Shown here piece by piece: positions 1 through 9,300 of a stretch of 64,000 nucleotides of DNA; positions within the stretch are counted from its first letter, which is position 1; each line of letters opens with the position of its first letter. A model generated the notes under the pieces. That model had not been told where the DNA came from and searched no databases. It was given only the letters and a program-made list of their open reading frames with translations. Both the position numbers and the translations under genes were made by a program. The stretch is from Cryobacterium sp. N22 (lineage in GTDB: Bacteria; Actinomycetota; Actinomycetes; Actinomycetales; Microbacteriaceae). Location of the stretch: assembly GCF_002929555.1 (NCBI RefSeq), contig NZ_PJJP01000030.1, positions 1-64,000 of the forward strand, given 5' to 3'.

Positions 1-913
1 CGCCTCGGCCGGGTTCACCTTCCCGGCGGACCGGATCCGGGAGATGGCCGCGACGTGGCAGGCGGTGCTGAATCCCGACGGCGCCGCCCCGAACGAGGCG
101 GTTTTTGAGGCGAAGTCCACGTTCTCGTTCGGCAAGCTGGCCCAGGGGCTGCACCCGTTGCGCGGTGGGGTGACGCCGGAGCTCAAGGGCATCATGCAGA
201 CCCTGTTCGACTCCTTCCTGTCCGCGCGCAGCGCACCGGCGTTCCCGTCCGCGGAGGAGCAGCAGCGCATCGAGGCCGGCGAACTGGTGCCGGGCGAGAT
301 CCTCGACGAACGCGACGGCGGCCAGAAACGCGCCGACATCCTCCGCGGCATCCTCGTGCAGGTCGCCCAGGACCCCCGCACCCCGACCATGGGTGGCATG
401 CCGCCCACGGTGATGGTGCATGTGAGCGCACACGACCTGCTCACCGGTGTCGGGGTCGGTTGGATCGACGGCGTCGAGGGGCCGATCTCGATGCGCACCA
501 TCAACCAGATGGTCGACAACGGTGGCTTCCGGCCGGTCTTCTTCGGCGGCACCGGCGCCGTCCTCGCCCTGGGCGACAAGGTTCGGTGTTTCACCCCGGC
601 GCAACGCAAGGCGATCACCGCCCGCGACGGCGGCTGCATCATCCCGGGCTGCAGCTGCCCACCGCAGTGGACCGAGGTGCACCATGTGGTGCCGTGGCAG
701 CACGGCGGACCGACCAACGTGACCAACGGGGTGCTGCTCTGCTGGCGCCACCACCACGGCATCGACGACGCCGGCGGCTGGAAACTCCGGATGGTCCTGG
801 GCCTGCCCGAAGTCAAAGCCCCGCACTGGATCGACCCCACCGGCACCTGGCGGAAACCACCCCAACACCGGGCGCACGACCCGAAAACCCGAAGACCACC
901 CCACACGCAATGA
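1..913 (+). CDS. DUF222 / HNH endonuclease domain protein, 5' end missing
   Basis: The reading frame is open from the window edge (frame of base 2), so the true start lies upstream; at least 303 residues are present. The C-terminal third carries an HNH nuclease motif: CIIPGCSC, then the HH of EVHHVVPW, an Asn in TNVTNG and a terminal CWRHHHGID. The upstream part resembles the DUF222 (13E12 repeat) region that usually precedes this HNH domain in actinobacteria. Family members occur in many copies per genome and their biological role is not established; DNA cleavage is inferred from the motif only. It converges on the CstR-like gene with a 44-bp gap that holds a GC-rich inverted repeat (GCGGCGG at 920-926, CCGCCGC at 935-941) without a T tract. 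Confidence 0.85.
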   Translation, partial: ASAGFTFPADRIREMAATWQAVLNPDGAAPNEAVFEAKSTFSFGKLAQGLHPLRGGVTPELKGIMQTLFDSFLSARSAPAFPSAEEQQRIEAGELVPGEILDERDGGQKRADILRGILVQVAQDPRTPTMGGMPPTVMVHVSAHDLLTGVGVGWIDGVEGPISMRTINQMVDNGGFRPVFFGGTGAVLALGDKVRCFTPAQRKAITARDGGCIIPGCSCPPQWTEVHHVVPWQHGGPTNVTNGVLLCWRHHHGIDDAGGWKLRMVLGLPEVKAPHWIDPTGTWRKPPQHRAHDPKTRRPPHTQ

Positions 914-957
914 GCGGGGGCGGCGGGACCGCCTCCGCCGCGGGGGAACGGCTCGGG

Positions 958-1565
<608 letters not shown>

Positions 1566-1605
1566 GTGGAGGTCCCTTCGGGGCGGAGAGCGGAAGTCCT
1601 GCTGT

Positions 1606-1621
1606 ATACCCCAGAGGGTAT
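1606..1621 (-). promoter_or_regulatory. CsoR/CstR-type operator palindrome
   Basis: ATACCC-CAGA-GGGTAT is a perfect 6-4-6 inverted repeat located 41 bp upstream of the rhodanese start. ATACCC/GGGTAT half sites around a short G/C-rich centre are characteristic operators of the CsoR/CstR family. On the minus strand TATACA overlaps its proximal end and could be the -10, so binding would block transcription. This fits autoregulation of the rhodanese-repressor pair. Confidence 0.75.
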
Positions 1622-1658
1622 CAGAAGACCCGGGCAGGTTGAGAGGAGGTCGCCCCAG

Positions 1659-1664
1659 TACCCT
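1659..1664 (+). promoter_or_regulatory. -10 element of a leaderless promoter (TACCCT)
   Basis: TACCCT lies 6 nt before the ATG at 1671, the spacing expected when transcription starts at the start codon. A GGAGG at 1645-1649 is too distant (21 nt) to be an efficient ribosome binding site. Confidence 0.5.
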
Positions 1665-1670
1665 AGACAC

Positions 1671-2984
1671 ATGCCCGCCGTTCAGAGCCGCCTCACAGTT
1701 CGCCTGTTCGCGACCCTGGTGTTCTTCACCGTGCTGGCCGGCCAGTTCTGGCGAAACCTGCTCGGCTGGTGGGGCTTCGGTGCCATCGCCGTTTTCATTC
1801 TGGTCGGCAGCATCGGCCTCCTCGTCTCCCTGAAGCCCGAGTGGACCTGGCGTGGCTTCCCGAAGTCACTGGCCGCGTTCATGCTCGTCGCCACGGTCTC
1901 CCTCGCCTGGTCGGCGTATCCGGGCGCGAGCGCAATCGGCATCACCCTGCAGTGGATGACGACGATCACCGCCCTGTTCCTGGCGCTGTGTCTCACCTGG
2001 GCCGAGCTCCTGCGCACACTCGCGGTTGCCCTGCGATGGATCCTCGGCCTGTCGATACTCTTCGAGGTCGTCGTCGCCGTGTTCATCGGCCACGCGGTGC
2101 TCCCGTTCTGGGTGGAATACACCGGCAAGATCCCGGCCGCGTTCTACTGGTCACGCGGACTGCTTCTGGACGGTGGCCCGATCGAGGGCATCGTGGCCAG
2201 CCGCAACCTGCTCGGATTCATCGCCCTGCTGGCGCTGATCGTGTTCGCTGTGCAGCTCGTCGCCGGCACCGTGGCCCGCGGCCGCGGCGTCGCCTGGGTG
2301 ATCGTGGCCCTCGTCATGCTGTGGCTGACCCGTTCGGCCACGGTGTCGGTCGCCCTCCTCGCCGTCATCATCGCCCTGCTCTTCACACTGTGGGCCCGCC
2401 GGGTCCCGCCGCTGGGCCGGCGACCGCTCTACCTGACCGCCGCCGCAGTACTGGCCGCCGCGGTGGTCGGACTCGTCGCGTTCTCACCCGCGCTCCTGAC
2501 CATGCTCGGCAAGAGCGAAGACCTGACCGGACGTTTCGACATCTGGGGCCGGGTCATCGACCTCGCCGGTGAACGCCCCCTCGCGGGCTGGGGCTGGGTG
2601 AGCTACTGGGTACCGTGGGTCGAACCCTTCGACGGCCTCGCCGTGCGCAAGGGCGTGCAATACCTGCAGGCCCACAACGCCTGGCTGGATGTCTGGCTGC
2701 AACTGGGCATCCTCGGCCTGATCATCTTCGCCGCGCTCACCCTCTCGACACTGTGGCGGTCCTGGTTCCTGGCCGTCGACAGACCCCGGCTGGGCATCGC
2801 CGACACTGAAACCTACGCCGTCTCCTCGCTCCTGCCCCTTCTGCTCACGGTGGCGCTGCTCGCGCAGAGCCTGGCCGAGAGCCGGATACTCGTCGAATCC
2901 GGCTGGGTGCTTCTCGTGATCCTGGCCGTGCGGTCCAAGCGCTCCGGCGCAGACGCGGAGCTGCTCCGCCTGGGCCGGCGATGA
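1671..2984 (+). CDS. O-antigen ligase / Wzy-like polymerase family membrane protein
   Basis: 437 residues, almost entirely hydrophobic, with about ten to twelve membrane segments and a long extracytoplasmic loop. The loop has the pattern GRFDIWGRVIDLA ... PLAGWGW typical of the Wzy_C/O-antigen ligase fold. Such proteins polymerise or ligate lipid-linked glycans on the outer face of the membrane. The ATG at 1671 starts the first membrane helix (RLFATLVFFTVLAG) and follows a leaderless -10. The frame continues to 1476, but that part overlaps the rhodanese operator. The stop overlaps the next, homologous gene by ATGA. Polymerase versus ligase cannot be decided from sequence. Confidence 0.8.
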   Translation: MPAVQSRLTVRLFATLVFFTVLAGQFWRNLLGWWGFGAIAVFILVGSIGLLVSLKPEWTWRGFPKSLAAFMLVATVSLAWSAYPGASAIGITLQWMTTITALFLALCLTWAELLRTLAVALRWILGLSILFEVVVAVFIGHAVLPFWVEYTGKIPAAFYWSRGLLLDGGPIEGIVASRNLLGFIALLALIVFAVQLVAGTVARGRGVAWVIVALVMLWLTRSATVSVALLAVIIALLFTLWARRVPPLGRRPLYLTAAAVLAAAVVGLVAFSPALLTMLGKSEDLTGRFDIWGRVIDLAGERPLAGWGWVSYWVPWVEPFDGLAVRKGVQYLQAHNAWLDVWLQLGILGLIIFAALTLSTLWRSWFLAVDRPRLGIADTETYAVSSLLPLLLTVALLAQSLAESRILVESGWVLLVILAVRSKRSGADAELLRLGRR

Positions 2985-4282
2985 CCGGCCCCGCACGGCC
3001 GCCCTACGTTCCCGACGCCATCACGGCGGTGCTCGCGTCGCCGCGATTCAGCGCTGCCCTCACCCACCTGATCATCGGGTTCGCCTTTTCCACACACCTG
3101 CTGCGCAGCCTGATGGGCTGGCCGGGTCTGATCGCCGCGCTGGTGTGCCTGTTCGTGCTCGCGACGGCATCCATGATCGCCCGGCGGGAGAGCATCGAAT
3201 GGCACGGCCTGCTGCCCCTGTCGATCCTGGTCTTCCTGGTCTGGTGCGCACTGTCGGTTCTGTGGAGCGGGTACGCGCTGCACACCGTCAGCGGCGTCGC
3301 CTACCAGCTGGCCTTCGCGTTCCTGGCGATCTACGTCGCCCTGGTGCGCGACACCATTCAGATCGTCCGGGCCACCGGCGATGTGCTCAGGCTGCTTCTC
3401 GGGCTGTCCTTGGCACTCGAGGTGCTCTCCGGCCTGCTCCTGGACTTGCCGATCGTGTTCCTCGGCGTGCAGGGCAACATCACCATGCTCGGCCCCATCC
3501 AGGGCGTTTTCGGGTCGCGTAACGCCCTCGGCCTGGTGTCGCTGATCGCCGCGATCAGCTTCATCATCGAGTTGCGGTCCCGCTCCGTGCGACCGGGCCG
3601 CGCCGCCGCGTCGATCGCGTTGGCACTCCTGGGCCTCCTGCTCACTCATTCCCCGGTGTTCGTCGTTGTGGCCAGCGCCGTCGGCATAGCCGCGCTGGCC
3701 CTGTACTGGCTGCGCCGCACCCGCGCCGAGGACCGCTGGCTGCTGCAGCTGAGCCTGCTCGGCGCCACAGTGCTCGCCGCGCTGTTCGCCTTCGTCGGCC
3801 GCACCGGCATCATCAACCTGCTCAACGCCGGCAGCGAATTCGAGACCCGGTCATCGCTGTGGCGGGAGATGTGGCGGCTGGTGGAACTTCATCCGCTCGA
3901 GGGCTGGGGCTGGACCGGGATCTGGCCGCAGAACGTCAGCCCGTACGGCTGGCTTGACTTCGTCACCGGCAGCCGGCACTCCTCGGCCCTCAACGCATTC
4001 CTCGACGTGTACTTCCAGGTCGGCCTGGTCGGGTTCCTCTCGTTCGTGATGCTGGTCACCCTGGCCTTCATCAGGTCGTGGCTGCTCGCCTCGAACAAGA
4101 AGCCCGTGGTGTACGTCTGGTCGCCGCTGGTCCTGGTGGTGCTTCTGGTCACCTCGGCGGCCGAGAGCACGGTGCTGGTCGAGTTCGGCTGGCTCCTGCT
4201 GTTGATCTGTTCCGTCAAAGCCGCGCAGGGCCAGAGCTGGCGCAGGCTGTTGTCGCCCAGCCCGCGCAACGAACCGGGCTAG
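2981..4282 (+). CDS. Second O-antigen ligase / Wzy-like membrane protein
   Basis: 433 residues with the same layout as the preceding gene: many hydrophobic helices, then an extracytoplasmic loop with TRSSLWREMWRLV and HPLEGWGW, matching GRFDIWGRV/PLAGWGW of its neighbour. The two are therefore paralogues, well diverged. It starts inside the previous stop (ATGA), so the two proteins are translationally coupled and may act on related substrates, for example one polymerising and one ligating (inference). It converges on the minus-strand gene ending at 4304; the 21-bp gap has no obvious terminator. Confidence 0.8.
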   Translation: MTGPARPPYVPDAITAVLASPRFSAALTHLIIGFAFSTHLLRSLMGWPGLIAALVCLFVLATASMIARRESIEWHGLLPLSILVFLVWCALSVLWSGYALHTVSGVAYQLAFAFLAIYVALVRDTIQIVRATGDVLRLLLGLSLALEVLSGLLLDLPIVFLGVQGNITMLGPIQGVFGSRNALGLVSLIAAISFIIELRSRSVRPGRAAASIALALLGLLLTHSPVFVVVASAVGIAALALYWLRRTRAEDRWLLQLSLLGATVLAALFAFVGRTGIINLLNAGSEFETRSSLWREMWRLVELHPLEGWGWTGIWPQNVSPYGWLDFVTGSRHSSALNAFLDVYFQVGLVGFLSFVMLVTLAFIRSWLLASNKKPVVYVWSPLVLVVLLVTSAAESTVLVEFGWLLLLICSVKAAQGQSWRRLLSPSPRNEPG

Positions 4283-4303
4283 CCTGCCCGACTCCCCAGC
4301 CGT

Positions 4304-6085
4304 TCAACCGATGGTGGAGATGGTCAGAGTCGCGGTCGTGCCGTCGGATGCGACATAGGTCGCGCTCGACTGCGGCACCAGGATGTCGGCGTACCGTGCC
4401 GTCCAATCGTTCGAGCAGCGCCCGTCGGTCAGCACCAGGGTCGCGTTGGCCTGCTGGGCCGCCACCGGGTCGAGGGCTCCTCCCGCGGCGACGATGGCGT
4501 TGACCGCGCCGAAGTCCTCCGGCCACGCCATCCCGTAGTGGAAGTAGGCGATGGGGACCCCCGCGGTCACCTTCACCACCCGCGGATCCAGGCACGGGCC
4601 CACAATGAGCAGGGTTCCCGGGTTCTCGGCGGCCGATTCCCTCGCGAGGCCGGCCGCGACCCGGTACCGGTCGGAGTCCGTGACCATGAGCGCCCTGGCC
4701 TGGAAGGAGCCGGCGAAGCGGACGAAGTCCCCCATCGACAGGATCGCCAGCACGGCCACGACCGCGAACCCGGCCAGGCCCACCCACCGCCCCACCGGTG
4801 AGGTGTGAAGGTCCCTGGCCACCAGGACCAGCACCGGGAGAATCGTCGCGGCGATCAGGAAGAACATGTCGATCCACAGCCGGTACGGTTCCGCGTTGGC
4901 GCCCCACAGGTCATTCGACGCCAGCAACAGCCAGGCTGCCGCGCCGCCGAGCGCGTATGCAGCCCATTCCGGTTTCCGCCGGATCAGTCCCGCGACAGCG
5001 ATCCCGACCAGCGGCACGATCAGAACGGTGGCACCCAGCAGGCCGGCCTCGGCGGGCACCCCGAGCTGGGAATTCGACGCCACCCGGTACAACAGGAACG
5101 GGTCGCCGGCGGCCAGCCCGCCAACCGTCGCGAGGATCTGCGGCGATGCCCCGAGCCCGGCGGCAGCGAAAAAGAGCACGACGACCCCTCTCGTGCGGAC
5201 GATGAGTACCCCCAGTCCGGGCGCCATCGGCAGCAGCCCGAACACGAGGGTGGGCAGCTGGCCGAACTCGGCGGCGACCTGCGGGCCCCACACGAAGAGC
5301 ACCGGGATCAGCCCGAGGCTGACGATGCCGAGGATCAGCCAGCGCCCGGTGACGATGGCCAGCACGGCGAGGACCCCGGCAACGAGGTAGACCGTGGCGA
5401 TGAAGGAGTAGGTCTGCACGTTTGCGAGCAGACCGATCACCAGGCTGAGACCGATGGTGCCGAACAGGCGGATGCGTTGCCCGTGCGGCCGCCACCAGAG
5501 CCAGCCGAGGCACAGCAGCACGCTCCCGGCGATCGACAGGGAGACGGCCTCACCGTTGAGGGGGTGCAGCACCGCGAACGGTCCCCAGAGCACCGCATGG
5601 GACGCCAGCTCGGTGTACCACCCGTCGCCGAGGAAGACGGCGAAGGTGCCCAGCAGGAACGGAATCGGGGCCAGAAGGCCCATCCACCAACGGTTTCCAG
5701 CCATTATGAGCACCGTGGCGAGCACGGCGACCAGCACCAACTGGGCCACCATGCCGGTGATGTTCCACGCGGTGATCGGCGTCAGTCCGAGAGCCCGCGC
5801 CACCAGCCCCGCGAACTCGTAGTACGCCCGTGGGTAGGTGTTCGACCCGGTCTCGGTGTCCGGCTCGACGTCCTGGAACTGGCCCTCAGAGAAGTTCGTG
5901 ACGATTGCCAGGTAGCCCAATTGGTCGTGCTCGAAGAAGGCCCGAAACCGGTTGATCGACCAACCTGGATTGGCCAGGTACATACCGGCCTGCGTGGCCG
6001 CGAAGACGGCGATCGCCGCCAGAACACTCGCGCCGCGCGCAAGCCACCCGCGTACGGATGTCGCCGCCAACCGCTCAGTGTCCAC
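4304..6085 (-). CDS. Large polytopic membrane protein, GT-C glycosyltransferase-like
   Basis: 593 residues. A first helix (VLAAIAVFAATQAGMYLA) is followed by a polar loop (FFEHDQLGYLAIVTNFSEG ...) and about twelve further helices. The last ~140 residues are soluble, probably extracytoplasmic, and contain two well-separated cysteines (GPCLDP, DGRCSND). An acidic first loop and a C-terminal exported domain are typical of GT-C enzymes that use polyprenyl-phosphate sugars. No family-specific catalytic motif is identified, so substrate and even activity are inference. The start is GTG preceded by GGAAGGG eight nt upstream. The layout recalls the YfhO-like genes at 9301 and 18508 but similarity is weak. 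Confidence 0.6.
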   Translation of the reverse strand: MDTERLAATSVRGWLARGASVLAAIAVFAATQAGMYLANPGWSINRFRAFFEHDQLGYLAIVTNFSEGQFQDVEPDTETGSNTYPRAYYEFAGLVARALGLTPITAWNITGMVAQLVLVAVLATVLIMAGNRWWMGLLAPIPFLLGTFAVFLGDGWYTELASHAVLWGPFAVLHPLNGEAVSLSIAGSVLLCLGWLWWRPHGQRIRLFGTIGLSLVIGLLANVQTYSFIATVYLVAGVLAVLAIVTGRWLILGIVSLGLIPVLFVWGPQVAAEFGQLPTLVFGLLPMAPGLGVLIVRTRGVVVLFFAAAGLGASPQILATVGGLAAGDPFLLYRVASNSQLGVPAEAGLLGATVLIVPLVGIAVAGLIRRKPEWAAYALGGAAAWLLLASNDLWGANAEPYRLWIDMFFLIAATILPVLVLVARDLHTSPVGRWVGLAGFAVVAVLAILSMGDFVRFAGSFQARALMVTDSDRYRVAAGLARESAAENPGTLLIVGPCLDPRVVKVTAGVPIAYFHYGMAWPEDFGAVNAIVAAGGALDPVAAQQANATLVLTDGRCSNDWTARYADILVPQSSATYVASDGTTATLTISTIG

Positions 6086-6278
6086 TGGTTCGCCCTTCCG
6101 GTGCCACGCGTGATGCTGTGACGGTGAACTTAGTGGGCGATCGAGATCCTCGCTCCCCCCTATAACGGGATTTCAGGAGCGGGGACTGAGAAGTCTAAGC
6201 TGGCACTTCACGAATCCGCGGATACGCGCTAGGGCCCACCAGTCCCGCCGCCCGCACCATCCGCTGAACAAGTGCAGC

Positions 6279-6284
6279 TACAAT
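6279..6284 (+). promoter_or_regulatory. Candidate -10 (TACAAT) for the wzm-wzt operon
   Basis: The 277-bp divergent gap 6086-6362 contains TACAAT, close to the consensus TATAAT, about 78 nt before the exporter permease start. No convincing -35 is visible 17 bp upstream. The gap also has TATAAC near 6161. The rest of the gap shows no coding potential that I can see. Confidence 0.4.
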
Positions 6285-6362
6285 CTTGCGAGCTCTCCGG
6301 CCGCCTCGAGCGGGAGAGAGCACGCATTCCCTGACGCAGTCAAGTGATCGGAACCAGTTCGA

Positions 6363-7232
6363 GTGAGTCAAAAATTTCCTGCTGACCTGAGCGAGTTCAC
6401 CGTCCCCGGCCACAGCCGCGGAATCATCGACGCCCTGTCGTACCGATACCTCCTGCGGCTGCTGATCCGGAAGGGAACCCTCACCCGCTATCACGGCTCG
6501 GTTCTCGGGTGGGTGTGGTCGTACGTCAAGCCCGCCGCCCAGTTCCTGGTGTTCTACCTGGTCTTCGGCTTCTTCCTCGGCCTGAACAAGGGGATCGACA
6601 ACTTCCCGATCTATCTCTTCTCCGGCATGATCGCGATCAACCTGTTCGGCGAGGCCTTCGGCAACGCGACCAGGTCCATCGTCGACAACACCGCCCTGGT
6701 GCAGAAGATCTACCTGCCCCGGGAATTGTTCCCGATCTCGGCCGTGATCGTCGCCTTCGTGCATTTCCTTCCGCAGGTCCTGATCCTGGTCGTCGTCTGC
6801 CTGATCGCGGGCTGGGTGCCGACCCTGGTCGGCATCGCGAGCATCATCCTCGGCATGCTCATCGTCGTCACTCTGGCCATCGGCCTGGGACTGTTCTTCG
6901 GGGCCATCAACGTGGCGTTCCGCGACGCGCAGAACCTCGTCGAACTGATCCTGCTCTTCGCGACCTGGACCTCTCCGGTGCTGTACGCCTGGACGATGGT
7001 CGCGGACAAGGTCGAGCCCTGGGTCTTCAACATCTACCTGGCCAACCCCCTCACCTCCGCCGTCGAGTTGTTCCACGCCGGCTTCTGGTTCAGCACCACA
7101 ACGGGCTCCCTGCCCCAGCCTCCGCACCTGGCCGCGTTCAGCCTGATCGGTCTGCTGATTTCGCTCATCATCCTTGCTATCGGGCAACTCGTCTTCAAGC
7201 GTCTGGAGGGGCACTTTGCCCAGAACCTCTGA
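6363..7232 (+). CDS. wzm: Polysaccharide ABC exporter, permease (Wzm/TagG type)
   Basis: 289 residues of the ABC-2 permease family. A cytoplasmic N-terminus is followed by LTRYHGSVLGWVWSYVKP, the amphipathic entry typical of Wzm/TagG proteins, and six membrane helices. It pairs with the overlapping ATPase gene to flip lipid-linked polysaccharide to the outer face. The start is a GTG (VSQKFPADL) with little Shine-Dalgarno support. The ATPase start at 7216 lies inside this gene's end (17-bp overlap), so the two are translated together. Confidence 0.9.
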   Translation: MSQKFPADLSEFTVPGHSRGIIDALSYRYLLRLLIRKGTLTRYHGSVLGWVWSYVKPAAQFLVFYLVFGFFLGLNKGIDNFPIYLFSGMIAINLFGEAFGNATRSIVDNTALVQKIYLPRELFPISAVIVAFVHFLPQVLILVVVCLIAGWVPTLVGIASIILGMLIVVTLAIGLGLFFGAINVAFRDAQNLVELILLFATWTSPVLYAWTMVADKVEPWVFNIYLANPLTSAVELFHAGFWFSTTTGSLPQPPHLAAFSLIGLLISLIILAIGQLVFKRLEGHFAQNL

Positions 7233-7965
7233 TCCGGCCCTGCCGCGCATCATCATCGACAGCGTCGACAAGACCTTCATCCTGCGGCACACGCACTCGT
7301 TCAAGGAATCGTTCATCGCCAAGCTTCAGAAGAAGAAGACGACAACGAGTTTTTCCGCGCTTTCCGACATCGGTTTCACCGTCCACGAGGGCGAATCCGT
7401 GGCCCTGCTGGGGTACAACGGGTCAGGGAAGTCCACCCTGCTCAAGCTCATCTCCGGGGTGATGCGGCCGGACTCCGGCCGGATCCTCACCCGCGGGCGG
7501 GTTGCCGGACTGATCGAGGTCGGCGCCGGGTTCCACCCCGATCTCTCCGGCCGGGAGAACGTGTACCTGAACGCCGCGATCCTCGGCATGAACAAGGACG
7601 AGATCGACCGCCGCTTCAACGACATCGTCGAGTTCTCCGAGATCGGTGAATTCATCGACACCGAGGTCAAGCACTATTCATCCGGCATGTTCGTCAGACT
7701 GGCGTTCTCCGTCGCGATTCACACCGAACTGGACATCCTGCTGGTCGACGAGGTGCTGGCCGTCGGTGACGCCCCGTTCCGCGAGAAGTGCAAGCAGAAG
7801 ATCCAGGAGCTCACCGACCATGGCAAGACCATGCTCGTGGTGAGCCACGATGTCGACATGGTCACCCAGGTCTGCAAACGCGGGATCGTGCTCCGCGACG
7901 GCAAGGTCTGCTTCGACGGCGCGGTCAACGACGCTGTCGCCTCGATGCAAGGGAATGGTGCGTAA
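7216..7965 (+). CDS. wzt: Polysaccharide ABC exporter, ATPase (Wzt/TagH type)
   Basis: 249 residues from a TTG start at 7216, chosen because GGAGGGG sits 4 nt upstream; a longer frame from a TTG at 7174 has no such site. Walker A is GYNGSGKS (about 66-73), the signature is HYSSGM, Walker B is ILLVDEVLAVGD and the switch His is in VVSHDVD. The pre-Walker insertion RHTHSFKESF is usual in this family. There is no C-terminal carbohydrate-binding domain, unlike long Wzt proteins, so export would not depend on recognition of a terminal cap. It energises the adjacent Wzm. Confidence 0.92.
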   Translation: MPRTSDPALPRIIIDSVDKTFILRHTHSFKESFIAKLQKKKTTTSFSALSDIGFTVHEGESVALLGYNGSGKSTLLKLISGVMRPDSGRILTRGRVAGLIEVGAGFHPDLSGRENVYLNAAILGMNKDEIDRRFNDIVEFSEIGEFIDTEVKHYSSGMFVRLAFSVAIHTELDILLVDEVLAVGDAPFREKCKQKIQELTDHGKTMLVVSHDVDMVTQVCKRGIVLRDGKVCFDGAVNDAVASMQGNGA

Positions 7966-9253
7966 CGCTGTGACGGACCGCAGCGCCGACGAGGAAGTAG
8001 ACCAGAAGTCGTCAGGCTTCATCCTCATCGTCGCGGCCACCGGGATCGTGGGCATTGCGGGGTACGTCATCACCTGGCTGGTGCCCGCCGTGATCGGCGT
8101 CGCCCCGTACGCCGTGTTCGCCGTGTTCTGGTCGTTCATCTTCCTCGTCGCCGCGGCCCTCTCGGGCATCCAGCAGGAGGTCACCAGGGCGACACATCCG
8201 CGCGACACCGACAACACCGGCTACCGCAACCGGGCGGGCCTCTTCGCCGGGGCCGCGTTCCTGGTGGTTCTGGCGCTCGTGCTGGGCACCGCCCCGCTGT
8301 GGCAGGCTCAGGTCTTCCCCGTCGACGGCTGGTCGCTGGTCGTGCCGTTGGCGGTCGGCGCGGCCTCCTATGTGCCGCTCGCGGTGCTGGCGGGGTCGCT
8401 CTACGGCATCGGCCACTGGAAGGCCCTCTTCGGCCTGATCGTCGTTGAAGGCCTGTTGCGGCTTGTGTTGATCGGGATCGCTCTCGCCTTCCTGCCCGGC
8501 TCGGTTCCGCTCGCGTGGGCCGTAGCCATCCCGTTCCCCGTCACCGTCCTGGTCATCTGGCCCTTCGCCAGGGCCCGGGTCGTCGGCAAGACCCAGCTGG
8601 ACGTCGCGCTGCCCGCTCTCACCTGGAACGTGGTGCGCACCATCGTCGCGGCCGCGTCGATGGGCCTGATGGTCAGCGGATTCCCGCTCGTGCTCAGCCT
8701 CACCTCCCCCGCGGTGCCCGCCGCCGAACTCGGTCTCGTCATTCTCGCTGCCACCCTCACCAGGGCCCCGCTGATCGTCGTGGGCATGGCCCTGCAGAGC
8801 TTCCTCATCGTTTTCTTCCGCGGCCGGCTGGATCGGTTCTGGCGATCGCTGCTCCAGCTTGAGGCCCTGGTGCTGGGTCTGGGCGCCGTCCTGGCCGTTG
8901 CCGGCTTCCTGGCCGGTCCCGCCGTCTTCGCGTTCCTGTTCCCCGGCCAGGGCGTGCCTGAGGGCTGGGTCATCGCAACCTTCGTGGCCTCGTCCGCCCT
9001 CGTCGGCGCGCTGTGCGTGAGCGCCCCCGCGGTGCTCTCCCGCAACGCGCACAGCGCATTCACCGCCGGTTGGGTGGTTGCTGCCGTCACCACCGTGCTC
9101 TGCCTGCTGCTGCCCGTCGACTTCCTGGAACGCACCATGCTGGCGCTGCTCGTCGGCCCCGCCGCCGGTGTTCTCCTGCACGGCGTGTACCTTGCCGTGG
9201 CACGGAACGGCGAAAGCTCACCTGTCTCCCCCGACGCACTGGTCACCGACTGA
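7955..9253 (+). CDS. Flippase-like polytopic protein (PST/MATE superfamily type)
   Basis: About 432 residues with twelve or more hydrophobic helices and few soluble segments, the layout of Wzx-like polysaccharide flippases. ATG at 7955 overlaps the ATPase end; a GTG at 7970 just after that stop is an alternative start five codons later. AAGGGA lies immediately before the ATG and 15 nt before the GTG, so neither start has ideal spacing. Its place between an ABC exporter and a YfhO-like protein supports a role in moving lipid-linked glycans. The family assignment rests on topology, so substrate is unknown. Confidence 0.65.
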   Translation: MVRNAVTDRSADEEVDQKSSGFILIVAATGIVGIAGYVITWLVPAVIGVAPYAVFAVFWSFIFLVAAALSGIQQEVTRATHPRDTDNTGYRNRAGLFAGAAFLVVLALVLGTAPLWQAQVFPVDGWSLVVPLAVGAASYVPLAVLAGSLYGIGHWKALFGLIVVEGLLRLVLIGIALAFLPGSVPLAWAVAIPFPVTVLVIWPFARARVVGKTQLDVALPALTWNVVRTIVAAASMGLMVSGFPLVLSLTSPAVPAAELGLVILAATLTRAPLIVVGMALQSFLIVFFRGRLDRFWRSLLQLEALVLGLGAVLAVAGFLAGPAVFAFLFPGQGVPEGWVIATFVASSALVGALCVSAPAVLSRNAHSAFTAGWVVAAVTTVLCLLLPVDFLERTMLALLVGPAAGVLLHGVYLAVARNGESSPVSPDALVTD

Positions 9254-9300
9254 TGTCCGGCCCGCCCCTGCCGACCACCCCCACGAAGGACACCGCCGCC

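Noticed and set aside
920-941. GC-rich inverted repeat as a terminator between the HNH and repressor genes.
   Set aside because: No T tract follows on either strand and the stem is short; left unannotated.
9253-9300. ATG 9253 as the start of YfhO-like paralogue 1.
   Set aside because: It overlaps the previous stop but has no ribosome binding site; ATG 9301 has GAAGGA and aligns better with the paralogue.
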